A stretch of DNA of 64,000 nucleotides from Pseudocercospora fijiensis CIRAD86. Taxonomy: Eukaryota; Ascomycota; Dothideomycetes; Mycosphaerellales; Mycosphaerellaceae. A program made the translations under genes and the position numbers. Below the pieces are notes generated by a model. It saw only the letters and a list, made by a program, of their open reading frames with translations, made no database searches and had not been told where the DNA came from. The stretch covers positions 4,769,461 through 4,833,460 of the forward strand of contig NW_006921537.1 of the NCBI RefSeq assembly GCF_000340215.1, read 5' to 3'. This document shows, piece after piece, positions 1 through 10,234 of this stretch (position 1 is its first letter; each line of letters begins with the position of its first letter).

Positions 1-1350
1 GGTCGGGCCTTGACACCAGCCTCGATACCGTTAGTCGCCAATGGCCCGGTGCCGTTGATTTCCTATAGAGGTAATTGGGTCAGCACATGGTTTGAAAGTG
101 ACGTGCCACTCCGCAAGCTCGAGCTGAGACTGAACTACCGTGTCCGATCTCACGAGCGTTGCAGGTCTCGCTTGGCTGAGTGATGCAGAGACAGTTCGAG
201 GTACTTACCCATTGGTTGAAGACCTTCGCCTGCACCTCTGGGTCGCCCCGTACGAAGTCATCGAACGAGTCAGTCCATGGCTTGGCACGGTAAAGTGAGA
301 AGTATAGGTAGTGGTCCTGGAAGTTGAGGCCAACACCTGGCAGATCGACGATTGGCTTGACGCCAGCCTTTCGGAGCTTCTGGCTGTCACCAATACCAGA
401 TCGCTGGAGGATCAATGGGGAGCTCAGGGTGCCACCGCTCACAATGACAAACTTGCGGGCCTTGAAGACGCGGGAGTGGTCCTCGTTAGGGTGGAGTGGC
501 TTCGTTGGGACTGTTCGCACACCAGTTGCTCGGTTGCCCTCGAGAATGACCTTGTCGACCTTTGTGTTGCAGACGAGGTGCAAGTTCTCGTAGTGTTGTC
601 GTGTGCTATGGATGTATGCGTGTGCAGAGTCACTTCGACGACCAGTGTCGCGGTTGATCCACTTGAGCCAGTGCTGAGCACCGTGGCCGGTCTTCAAGTC
701 TTCGAGATCGTCGCTGAATGGGATGCCCTGGGATTCAGCGGCTCGCAAGAAATCTTGCATGACTGGATAGGTGTAGTTGCCGAAAGAGACCTTGATTGGG
801 CCATCAAAACCGTGGATGTCCCGGTTATTACAGGATCGCTGGTATGTCTCGCGCTTCTTCATCAAAGGAATGAGTTCCTTGGTGGTCCAGCCCTTGGCTT
901 GGAAGTCATCGTAGTCGGAGCCCGATGCACGAGTGTACATCATAAAGTTGATTGAGCTGCCTTCACGATTCTTTAGCTTTCTCTCTCGCCTGGGAGTGAC
1001 ATGAGGGGCCACGAACCACCACCGAGGATGTGAGCGCAAGGAACGATCGCACGACGGCCCGAGAGCCATTCGGATGGACGAGAGTAGTAGAAGGAGGCAG
1101 TCTTGCTGTCCAACTTCATGTTGCGTGGGAAGATACCTGGGCGGTAGACCCATGGGTTGTTGAGATTGTTCTCTCCAGCTTCAATGAGCATGACCTGGAG
1201 GCTGTGATCCAGGTTGGCCAAACGGCCAGCAACGACGCAACTACATCTTGTCAGTCAAGCCAACAATAATAATGCTTCCAATGCCCAGCGGACGAACCCG
1301 CATGATCCTCCACCGCACACAATGATATCAACCTCGTCTGGGATCGTCAT
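1..1350 (-). CDS. GMC alcohol (methanol-type) oxidase, 5' part, runs off the left edge
   Basis: FAD-dependent oxidase of the glucose-methanol-choline family, closest in character to peroxisomal short-chain alcohol oxidases, which turn primary alcohols into aldehydes and H2O2. I read four exons: 1350-1298, 1240-1013, 956-209 and 62-1 (open). The start reads MTIPDEVDII and leads into the FAD-binding glycine motif CGGGSCGCVVAGRL, which is restored only by splicing the 57-bp first intron. Intron 2 (957-1012, 56 bp) rejoins HILGGGS to SINFMMYTRASG, a GMC signature; its donor, GTGGCC, is non-consensus. Intron 3 (63-208) is 146 bp. A second signature-like stretch, SGGTLSSPLILQRSGIG, follows, and the last visible exon reads INGTGPLATNGIEAG. 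About 363 of an expected roughly 660 residues are present; the catalytic His/Asn and any peroxisomal targeting tail lie outside the window. Peroxisomal location is inferred from the family. Confidence 0.9.
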
Positions 1351-3332
1351 GTTGGGCAACTTTTTGCCCGTTCAAACTCTTGCTGACGTTTGGTAGGGGT
1401 CGGTGGTGGTGTGTTATGACAATGAGTGGGATCGAGGAGGATAGTCCTGATCTTGTCTCTCACAGTGAGTGAGCAGCAAGACAGTATATCAACACCAGGT
1501 CCCCGCATACTCCACAGTCAGGTGCTTCGGAAGAGAGGAAGTAAGACAGCAATCCCACTTCACTAATGCAAGGATGCTAAGAGTCTGTTAGATGAGAAGA
1601 GATCCTCCAGGCTGTTGCTGGTCCTACGAGCTGAGCTCACGCCACGCGTGAAAGAGGAGTGGAATACAGCGAGCGAGCCAGGCATGACGGCCTATTCCTG
1701 TTTCCGGCCGGGATAGTGAGGGTCGCAGCAGGCGAAACAGCAGTTGGACTCGAAAGTCTTTGTCCAAGCCACCAGAGAATAATGTCAGGTGCGGAGAACC
1801 TAGCATTGCAGGCATTAATGCAGTTGACCAGGGAGCAGAATGGAGCACGACCGCCAAATCCGATCGAGCTTGACCAGGGTTGAGACAGCGACTGGTAAAA
1901 CAGAAGCCTGCACATCCGCTCCGCCTTGTCTAACACACGTGTACTGCATACCGTGTGCTCATTGAGCTCCAATAATGGCCACGTATACCAGCAGCTCGGA
2001 TCCGTCTTCGATATAAGGCACCAGGCGAGCGGCCTCTGCATCGAAACCAGCCATACCAGCAAGCAGCCTGCATGCGAGCATGAATTCCTCAAGACCTGAA
2101 GTCGTTACAATGCGGAAAGACGTGAAGGTTAGGCAGCGTGTGCGTTCGTGGCGCCGCAACTCTTTTCCCACCAGGCCCGCTGTTCTGCATCCGCATACGC
2201 CACGACCAGTGGGGACAGAGCAGCTTGGAGGTTCCCGAGGAGGCACAGGCCGCGAGTGTTGGAGGATTATTGGACGACAGCGCTGCCGCATGCCATGTGC
2301 CAAAGACCGCGTCGAGTGCTGGCGGATTCGCAACGGCTGTACCCTTCCCCACACACCTCGAACTCTCTCCACACCTCAACAGACTACTGCATACAGTTTG
2401 CGGGGAAGCCCAGCAGATCCTTGAATAAACGACGGCACCCGGCACCCGGCATCCGAGCCTTGTCCTTTACTGTAGTGCAGCTGAAGAATCGCCTTGGCTG
2501 GCTCCCGTATCAGATGTCGCTCAAATCGAGTTCATCTCACCACCGCCTGAGGAAGCCGAGAGCAAGGACCGGCATGTGGAGGTGACGCTCAGGCGCCGGA
2601 GGCCAACGGACGATGACCGGAGCTTGGCTGAAGTTATTCCAAGGACGGTACGCCTGCTGAGCGACAGGCGGGCATGCTGGCGGAGAAACTTGCCATTGAA
2701 GCGTGGAACACTACTGGACCACTAGCTTGACGCAAGGCTTGTCCAGGTTCCTTGGCATTTTGGCGCTGAGACGGCAGGCGAAAAGCATTCGGGCTATCCT
2801 GTTGCGAAAGATCGGTGCTGGCGTAACGTTAACAAGCGAGGCAGCAGTTATGCCAGAATGAATGGCAAGCTCGAAGCAGCACCGCCGGGGAGGCCAGTGC
2901 CATCTTCCCAGTATCTCCGTACGGGGGGACTCAACGAGTGAATTGGATTCAGCTGTCCGTATTCATGTATTGGTCGATATTTCAGGTGTTGAAGATTGCA
3001 GGAGTAGCAGTTGCTGCATTTGCACACTGCCGCTTTGCCACGGTCCTGTGCTTTTGGCTCGACTCTTGGAGAGCGGCTGATATTTCCAAGTTTTCGGATT
3101 GGAGAGCTATTCTATCCATTATTCCCATCCCACAATGACCAGAGATCATTCTACATCGCTGGCAAATGGCCGCGCGGTATCGAGTTGCGCTGTTCAAATA
3201 TTGCTGTTGCCCCATCAACATAGGCCCTGTCTCCGACGTCCAAATAGGCTTCCTGTATTCCGAATGCCTTCCATGATCCATGCGCCTTCTACTGTAGATC
3301 CTCCCGCGTGCGCTGCGCTCGCGATGCTCTAT
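1351..3332. other. Intergenic region with no convincing gene
   Basis: About 2 kb of ordinary base composition between the alcohol oxidase start and the 3' end of the large hypothetical gene. Several open frames of 70-150 codons occur on both strands, but they overlap each other, have low-complexity Arg/Ser/Pro-rich translations and show no recognisable domain. The part next to 1350 must hold the oxidase promoter; I see no clear TATA box or operator. Confidence 0.5.
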
Positions 3333-6137
3333 TCAACCCTCGTCAACGGTGAAGTCTTGCTCGGGGCCCTCCTCGTCGATTCTGTTCCCAATCACCGCTT
3401 GATTGCGACTGCCCTCGGAAGAAACAGGCGATGTGGTTGGTCCATCTGGGAGCCCTTCCCAATCACCATTTTCGCTCTGCGCAAGAGGCAGATCGTCGTC
3501 CGCTTCAGTTTCGCCGTCTCCGCCTCGAGAGTCGAAGTGAGAATGAGGAGTAGCGTATGCAAAGGGAGTAGTCCCTCTTGCCCGGCTGCTAGCGGCTTGG
3601 CTGCCTCGCCCGGGTCCAATCTCGTCAGACGTGAATGGCGATGGCGGCTCCCGGCTGTATCGCGGTGTCAGATTATAGCCACGACGGTCCAGCTCTGGTG
3701 AAGATGAGATGCGGCGCCGCTTGAACACGTACTGTGCTCGCTCCTCTTGTTCTTTGGAAGGGCTGCGAGCTTCAAAAGAAGCGACACGCCGCTTGGGTAA
3801 AGTATTGCATCCAATGATCTGTACTGAGGCAGCACTTGCAAGCGAAACTGAACAGTCGTGGTGCTGTGGCACTGCATTTCTCGACATAGCATCGTCCGCA
3901 TCTCGATCAACATGCTCTGGCTCTTGACTTGTCGGTCGGTGGTGCCAAGGTGAGCCAGCTCCTTCGAACGAAGAGTGCAAGCTCATTGCTGTATCGAGAC
4001 GATCGTTATAACTCCAACATGCCTCGACGATCCCGCCTGCATTTTGCGCGTCCTGCAGCTCGCCATCTGCATCGTATAATGGGAGGGTGCGCAAGGTCTG
4101 CCAATTCCATCCAGATTGAGGCGGCTGCAAATAGCCATCTGGACTGGTGAGGTAAAGCCTTCTCTCGCCATTTGATTTCATGAAGACGCTAGATTCCAGA
4201 AATTCGGCAGTCCAAGCGGTTGGAGTGACCATTTCAGGAGGTGCGAGAAATCGTAAACGAGACGACTTGCGGATCTTTCGCAAAGGTATAAATCGCTCTC
4301 GAAGACCGTGATACTTCTCTAGCATGGCCCCTGGAACACTGGTTTGATCTGAAAGTACGCCATCGAACGCTTCAGAGACTACACTGAGGATATGTGCTGC
4401 GTCTGGCGAGAAGAACTCCACATCATGAACGAAGCCGCGACTCGCAAGTCTTTGGAAGACAGTGCCAGTCGGGCCACATGCCTTGGGTGAGAGCCACTCA
4501 TCTTGGGTAGAATTGGCCCAGGCCTCGATCGAAGTGGTGGTCCACGCTCCATCGGCGCCCTCTGATCTGAAAGAAGTCTTGGGAGCTTCAAGTGCAGCAG
4601 GCCAGTCTTCGGAGGTATGTATGGCAGACCGCATGGAGTGCTGCGTTGATTGCTCGCTCGTGAACCAGACACCAGGTAGATTTCGACCAAATGGCAGGAG
4701 CACGATTTGTACACTCCACGGTCGAGCAAAGGATGGTAAAGCAGCGCCTTCCAGCTCGGAAAGCCTGGATTCGAGGGCGTCGATGCGTGGGCCAGTTTCT
4801 GCGCTGGCAGCGATAGCTGCGAGAACCATAGCTTCTGTATGCGCGGCAGCATTCAAGTCGATAGAGCCGTCGGACTCAAAAGAGCTTGCGTCCGGCAAGA
4901 GTCGTTTGCGCCTGCTGCTCGACGCCTCTGGAGAATCAGACTGGTCTCCTAGCTGCGCAGCAAGATACTCAGTACGCCAATTCTCAAGGTCATCGAGTCG
5001 ATCGTTTGCAGCCTGGATCTGTTCCTCGGTATCGTCGTGGTTATGATGGTTCTCTTGTTCGGCTCGCCATTGCTCAAGATCCAGAACACGGCCATCCATG
5101 AGTTGGAACTGGTCGTGTACCTCATCACATGGCAAATGATTGAAAGAGATGTTTTCAAGAAGGCTGAGTCGGCGTCCATAATTCTCAATAGTGTTGCACA
5201 TTTCCTGGATCGACAGCGAAGGCCCGGCGCTGAGTGGCCTTCCGGGCCGCCTTCGACAGTTGTCATCGTCCGGCACTGTAGGAGCCTCTTCCCTGGCAGT
5301 TGGCGCCGCATCGCCAATCGAGAGAGCGCGTCGGGGCTGATTCAGTGGCGTGCTAGGACGAGCGATTGATGGGAGAGCAGTCGCCGCTCGAAAGTCTGGA
5401 GTGCGGGATTGCACGCTAGGCGTAGCCAATTCAGTCGCGCTATATTGTCCATTCGGATTGGCAGTGAAAGGATCATGAGGAATATGGAGAGGTGGTCCCA
5501 TGGCTCTGGGCTGGACATGTGCAGACGTATGGCGCGCAGGAGCTCCCTCTCCCTCTGCTACGCTAGGCACTGCAGTCGATGGCAGATTCGAGCTTGCATG
5601 GCTACCATCCTGCTGTCGCGCGAAGGCATTCAACGCATTCCAAAGCCGGAGATTGATAGAGTCTGTTTGGGATGCATTTCGGATTCCCAGGCCCGTCGTG
5701 GAGCTATTGGTGGTCTCGTTGTTCTGCACTCCAGCTCCTGAGGACGGCATCACGGGCTCTCGGATCAGTTCGCTCCACGTAGGTGCAATGAATGCATTCT
5801 GCTGGCTTTGAGGCCGAGTCGGCTGTTCTGCATCAGCACCTCCCGCGGGCCCATTGGCAAGCAGCTGAGCATGAGCATGAGCATGAGCATGATGCTGCGC
5901 ACTTCCACCTGCAAAGTCGTGGAAGCAGGCGTGGTGGCCACAAAAGCACCACGCTCTTTCACCATCACCCGTCGCCGCGTGCCCGGTATCCAGCCAAAAT
6001 CTCCTACACCCGCAGGTCGGTGCCGTTGCGCCGGCGCTCAGGTGTCGAAAAGCGCACGACCCGTTCGGCAGCAAGCACTGGTCTACTCTACCCACGCCAG
6101 ACACGCGAGCGACCGACTGCCCATGATCGGCCGCCAT
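3333..6137 (-). CDS. Large, mostly disordered protein with an N-terminal Cys/His cluster
   Basis: One uninterrupted 934-codon frame from an ATG at 6137. I do not recognise a named family. Residues 42-74 hold a Cys/His cluster (CGCRRFWLD and then WCFCGHHACFHD) that could bind a metal and resembles N-terminal clusters I associate with fungal proteins of unknown function. A short His-Ala repeat follows at about residues 83-90, encoded by a GCATGA microsatellite near 5866-5892. The middle has predicted coiled-coil character (around EEQIQAANDRLDDLENWR). The rest is rich in Ser, Pro, Arg and Asp, with basic clusters such as SSRRKRLL and FKRRRISSS that look like nuclear localisation signals. A nuclear role is inference only. 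Length and lack of stops in a GC-balanced region support a real gene. Confidence 0.75.
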   Translation of the reverse strand: MAADHGQSVARVSGVGRVDQCLLPNGSCAFRHLSAGATAPTCGCRRFWLDTGHAATGDGERAWCFCGHHACFHDFAGGSAQHHAHAHAHAQLLANGPAGGADAEQPTRPQSQQNAFIAPTWSELIREPVMPSSGAGVQNNETTNSSTTGLGIRNASQTDSINLRLWNALNAFARQQDGSHASSNLPSTAVPSVAEGEGAPARHTSAHVQPRAMGPPLHIPHDPFTANPNGQYSATELATPSVQSRTPDFRAATALPSIARPSTPLNQPRRALSIGDAAPTAREEAPTVPDDDNCRRRPGRPLSAGPSLSIQEMCNTIENYGRRLSLLENISFNHLPCDEVHDQFQLMDGRVLDLEQWRAEQENHHNHDDTEEQIQAANDRLDDLENWRTEYLAAQLGDQSDSPEASSSRRKRLLPDASSFESDGSIDLNAAAHTEAMVLAAIAASAETGPRIDALESRLSELEGAALPSFARPWSVQIVLLPFGRNLPGVWFTSEQSTQHSMRSAIHTSEDWPAALEAPKTSFRSEGADGAWTTTSIEAWANSTQDEWLSPKACGPTGTVFQRLASRGFVHDVEFFSPDAAHILSVVSEAFDGVLSDQTSVPGAMLEKYHGLRERFIPLRKIRKSSRLRFLAPPEMVTPTAWTAEFLESSVFMKSNGERRLYLTSPDGYLQPPQSGWNWQTLRTLPLYDADGELQDAQNAGGIVEACWSYNDRLDTAMSLHSSFEGAGSPWHHRPTSQEPEHVDRDADDAMSRNAVPQHHDCSVSLASAASVQIIGCNTLPKRRVASFEARSPSKEQEERAQYVFKRRRISSSPELDRRGYNLTPRYSREPPSPFTSDEIGPGRGSQAASSRARGTTPFAYATPHSHFDSRGGDGETEADDDLPLAQSENGDWEGLPDGPTTSPVSSEGSRNQAVIGNRIDEEGPEQDFTVDEG

Positions 6138-6890
6138 TGGCGAGCCACCAATGGCCCCGAGTCACCTAGCATGCCATTCCTACGTGCGACGATGAACTAT
6201 TTCGAGTGACGGTCGTGGGCAGCTGCTCGTGATGTCGGCGCAGGACAGATTGATATGAGTGTGGATGTTACGGAAGGGGTCGGGCGTATATTGTGAGTCG
6301 GAAGGGCGTTGGTCGCGGAGGGCGAGGAGTCGTGGATTCGGCAATGGGATGGGATGGGATGGGATGGGATGGGAGTGCGTGTGGCTGTTGCGCGTGCAGA
6401 GGACGAGGCCGAGCAGGAAGAGCAGACGGGATCCCCACGCTACAGCAGACTAGACCAGAACTGGAACATCCATCCTGGCCGCGCAGGGTCTGGTGGCCGC
6501 TCGGGAGTCGGGACACTATACAGTATCAGCGAATGATTCTGCGCCGGAGCTCAGTCCGCACGCGCGACAGCCACATCCTTGCCGCCGACCGCACGAGTCG
6601 CACCTCGCACGTGAATTTTTACTCTTCTTCCCGCGTCGATGCCAAGCCGAGCCTCACAGTGCTTTCGGGTGGCAAGGCTGCGCCAAATATGCAGTGACTT
6701 GGCGTGGAGGAAGTGGACCTTGAGAACCATTCATCTGTAGACAAACAATACCAACGCCAGAACTCCGTCACTGATCAACCCCTTCCGAGTGCATCCAGCG
6801 TTCTACCAGCCATGATCGCGCTCACCAACGCCTTCGCTCAAACAAATATCCTCGTGGCCATTTCTCAGCATGGCCCATGCCTGCTTCCCT
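6138..6890. repeat. Intergenic region with a GGGAT pentanucleotide microsatellite
   Basis: A run of about six GGGAT units lies at 6344-6374, upstream of the 934-residue gene. The rest holds no supportable gene; the promoter of the minus-strand gene starting at 6137 must lie here, and the SPT3 3' end is at 6891. Confidence 0.7.
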
Positions 6891-9800
6891 TCAGATCAAT
6901 TTCAGTGGTCTCTGCCAAGTGCCTTTGGGTATGTGATGCATGTACCTCGCCTTCGCCTCGGGCTTCTGTAATCTTCTGAACGCCTCTTGGATATGCTTGG
7001 GGCCCACAGGAGTCCTCGCCTCCTCCGGTGGATCGAAGAGGCCAGGCTCCCGTCTTCGCTTCCGCCCTCGCTTCTCCTCATCGCCACCACTCTCGCGCTT
7101 GAGAGCGTCTTCGGCCGCTTTCACTTTGAGAGCTTCCTCCGTGAGCAAAGTGACGATCTCATATGTCAAGAACCCGAGAATATCAACGATATCGTCGTTC
7201 GGCTTGCTATCAGTCACCACACCAAACCCAGCCCACTCCCGGAATCGCTTGCCTTTTCGGAATGTGAACGACGCTTGCCGACATTCGGAGAAATGGAGGT
7301 ACTCTTCCGCATTCATGCCTTTGGTGCGCTCGTCGGCTTGCTTCAGACGTTGCAATGTCGCCGCATTCATTTCCTCTTCTTCCTCGTCTTCTTCGTCTTC
7401 GCGCTCGGGAACTTGTTCGCTGTAGAAGCTGCTCACATCCCACGGCAGTCCGACTTTGGCCTTTTTGTTCTTATTGTTGCGAGTGCCGACCGATGGACCA
7501 ACGCCTAAGCCTGGGTCATTGCCCGCGAGGTCGAACTCGTCCACACCTCCCGCGTCCGCTCCACCGCCTCCCTTGTCATCGCTATCCTTGGCCGACTTCC
7601 TTACATCTTTCCACGACAGGAATGTGCGAAGTCGTGACACCTTGGCTTTGTCGTGGCGAATGAGAAAAATGAGATCGTCAGTGCTGATGGTACGAACGCC
7701 GCGGCGAGCTGCGAGTTCCGTTGCCCGCCTGAGCATTTCCATCACCTGTTGCTGCACAATACTCTCAATCATGCTGGTCGTTTCGATGGAAATATCTCCC
7801 GTTTCACCTGAAACAAACATCATCTAACGGAGAAAAGCAAAGTCAGTGGATGAACTATAATAACGAATGTGTGATAGCCAGCAGCTAGCAGAAGAGAATG
7901 AATCAAGCGACGGATATTGTGCGTCAGAAGGCCATCCGTCCATGAGCGCGTCTTGCTGGCCCCCAGCTGTCACTGCCCTCTGCTCTTTGCATCAACCTTT
8001 CAGTCCAGAAAGCCGAGCCTCTTCCTTGGTACGCGTGGCTCTGTTGAAGCGACAGCATGTAGAAGAGCTTGCCGACTCTATGCAGCCGGCTCATTCTGTG
8101 GCTGTTCATGCCTCTGCCGATTCTGATTCTTTGACGGACCGTCCTTTCTTGCCACTTCATCTTTGCGTGGTCGCCCTCGGCGAGCCTTTCCTTCTTTCTC
8201 CCTCCGCTGGTTGTTCAGATACCCACAGCCTTCCTCACAACCATCCTTAGTGGCGTGACGAACAGCTGTCGATTTCTTGCCGTTTATGTTCCAAGTACTC
8301 CCCGAGATCTTAGATGCATCCGGTTGGCCGACGAGTGCGTTTGATGGGCTTTCTTGGCTGGCTCGCTTGTCAGGCCTTCCATTCATGGTGTCTGTCCCTG
8401 ACTCTCGACGTTTAGATTTCTGACCCAGGGTGTTTGCTGGCAGTGTCTGAGAAGTTGGTTTTCCATCCCTAGCTGCGGCGAGTTGAGTCTGGGGATTTGT
8501 GCGAACAGGGCCTCTGGTGCTAGAGGCCTCCTCGAGACGCATCGCTTTCTGTTCAGGGCTCTCAAAGAGCACTAGACAGTCTTTTGGAGAATGGTGGCGT
8601 TCCGCTCTGTTGCTACTAAGCGTGCATCCTTCCCGTGTACAGGGCCGAGATTCGTGCACAATTTCCAGATGATCGGCTACATCATCCCAGGAATTCCAGC
8701 CATTCCATCTGTCCTTGCAATACGTGATCGGGCACTCGTGCACGCCCGTTAAGGGATATTTCATGACCTCATCGTATGGTGGCTCGTAATGGTCTGGATA
8801 GTACATCCAATTGTAGAAGCCTTCTTTCTCATGCGGTATAGGAAAGTAGTTCAAAAACTCTGCACTCCGAGAGAGACATTCCCAAGCTTCGTGCGGGCGC
8901 GAGTCCTTCACAGCCAGCTCGCTCCGGATGCAATTTATGTTGTAGCAGCGACGCTCGCCTCTCTCTTCCCAGTGATGCTTAGCTAGAGATTGAACGTCGT
9001 AGAATACGCCTTTACATTCGACGCAGAGAAAGGGTCCGCTCTGATTATGTGGGCCAATGCATCGTACCCCGTTGAATTCGGGAATAGCCTCTTCAACCAG
9101 AGCCTTCAAGTCTGTTGCTAGCTCACGAGATGGTGCTACGCTTGATGAAGAGGACGTGGGATTTGGACCAGAGGCCAGAGGTATGTAGCGATCGTCTGCT
9201 TGACAGAAGCAACTCTCAAGCAAGCACTTCCACTGACTGTGGATTGGTAGGAACCGCTGGCTATCCCAGTCGTTGTTGTGTTCACAGATCAGGCAGTGAC
9301 GGTCGACACACTCCTGACTATTGTGATAGACGCTGATGTTGGTGCCCCGAGATGGAGATTCGAGGCGCTTCGTGATGTCGTCGTCATCGTCGTCGTCGTA
9401 ACGAAGTGCCGAGAAGGGATTGTCATCCATAACGTAGTGTTTGAACGAGCTTGTACGAGATAGATCTGATTTCTTGAGCGGGTTGAAGATGAATGTTCGC
9501 CTTCTCAGAGTATGTGATCGTGGGTATGTGATGTCTTCCAGCACCGAACCCAGATGTCAAGAGGCTTGGTAGAATTTATAGATGGCGTTCGTATTCTGCT
9601 GCTGAGGACGTCCGATGGAAGACTGGTAGCTCAAGAATAGCGTATACGGATGAATAGCTGTGCTGTGCCACTGTAGACGTGTTTGCGATGGAATACGGAA
9701 TACGGCCTGCCAGTCAGAGGCGTCTGAAATGGGCCAACACCAGCGACGACCTGGTAACGACATCGTGTCCCGTCCCTTCTCCAGAATTTGGCGTGACGAG

Positions 9801-9939
9801 CGGTGGTGATTACCAGATTCTCTCTTGCTCTTGCCCTTGCTCTTGCTGAGAAGGCTTTTGTTGGGCTGCATGAGGACATGGGAAATCTAATACGCACCTG
9901 CTGGATTTCAGTCCGGTATTTCGCCTTGTTGTCCGCCAT
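6891..9939 (-). CDS. SPT3: SAGA complex subunit Spt3, with a 2.07-kb first intron
   Basis: Histone-fold subunit of SAGA that helps deliver TBP to promoters in the nucleus. Exon 1 is 9939-9898 and encodes [14 protein letters not shown]; exon 2 is 7823-6891 and begins [17 protein letters not shown]. The junction QQ-MMFVSGE is continuous with the yeast Spt3 start, and no alternative first exon with that peptide occurs close to exon 2. The splice sites are good (donor GTGCGT at 9897, acceptor CCGTTAG ending at 7824), so the intron is 2,074 bp; the other introns read here are 49-146 bp. The 324-residue product compares with 337 in yeast. Landmarks are the histone fold with [19 protein letters not shown], an acidic linker and a C-terminal half ending [11 protein letters not shown] separate same-strand gene lies inside the intron. 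The start is 295 bp from the divergent DPH5 start. Confidence 0.85.
8078..9430 (-). CDS. C2H2-like zinc-finger protein with AT-hook, nested in the SPT3 intron
   Basis: A 450-codon frame beginning at the ATG at 9430 ([18 protein letters not shown]); the frame is open further upstream but has no earlier ATG. It contains several Cys/His pairs spaced like zinc fingers: [15 protein letters not shown] near the N-terminus, then [18 protein letters not shown] followed by CYNINC, then [10 protein letters not shown] with a downstream HLEIVH and CTREGC. The C-terminal third is basic and disordered and contains the AT-hook core RRGRPRKDE. This suggests a nuclear DNA-binding protein; I cannot name a family. 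The whole gene lies within the first intron of SPT3 on the same strand, about 250 bp from exon 2 and 470 bp from exon 1, so it would need its own promoter inside the intron. Confidence 0.75.
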   Translation of the reverse strand: MDDNPFSALRYDDDDDDDITKRLESPSRGTNISVYHNSQECVDRHCLICEHNNDWDSQRFLPIHSQWKCLLESCFCQADDRYIPLASGPNPTSSSSSVAPSRELATDLKALVEEAIPEFNGVRCIGPHNQSGPFLCVECKGVFYDVQSLAKHHWEERGERRCYNINCIRSELAVKDSRPHEAWECLSRSAEFLNYFPIPHEKEGFYNWMYYPDHYEPPYDEVMKYPLTGVHECPITYCKDRWNGWNSWDDVADHLEIVHESRPCTREGCTLSSNRAERHHSPKDCLVLFESPEQKAMRLEEASSTRGPVRTNPQTQLAAARDGKPTSQTLPANTLGQKSKRRESGTDTMNGRPDKRASQESPSNALVGQPDASKISGSTWNINGKKSTAVRHATKDGCEEGCGYLNNQRREKEGKARRGRPRKDEVARKDGPSKNQNRQRHEQPQNEPAA

Positions 9940-10234
9940 GGTGGCAGCGCACTTTGCTGAGCCAGTAAGGGTTGGAGCTTCCGAGCGGTGTGGGATTAGA
10001 ATTGATGTGCTGCAGATTCATACGATGATTGATATTACAAGCTCGGATAGAAGTCAAGGGGAGGTGCAAGGAGCGCCAGCTACTGGACTTATCGATAACG
10101 GACGGATGAGGCTGAACCTTAATTTCGACCCTTCCATTTCTCCACTTCACGATTCCGTTCAGAAACTTCCTTGGCCATTGCTTGGTGGACGGTATTGTGC
10201 TCAGAATTTGCGCGTCTTAACTACTCGCGCCAAC
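9940..10234. promoter_or_regulatory. Divergent promoter between SPT3 and DPH5
   Basis: The SPT3 start (9939, minus) and the DPH5 start (10235, plus) are 295 bp apart, so both promoters must lie in or near this stretch. I see no clear TATA box. The arrangement supports placing SPT3 exon 1 at 9939. Confidence 0.55.

Noticed and set aside
1637..2585. Overlapping frames of 114-151 codons on both strands
   Set aside because: They overlap each other, have low-complexity translations and show no recognisable domain.
6344..6374. GGGAT repeat as a possible interstitial telomere
   Set aside because: The fungal telomere unit is TTAGGG; GGGAT in a pure run is a simple microsatellite.
9431..9544. N-terminal extension of the nested zinc-finger protein by 38 residues
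   Set aside because: The upstream frame opens at a CTG, not an ATG; the first ATG is at 9430.
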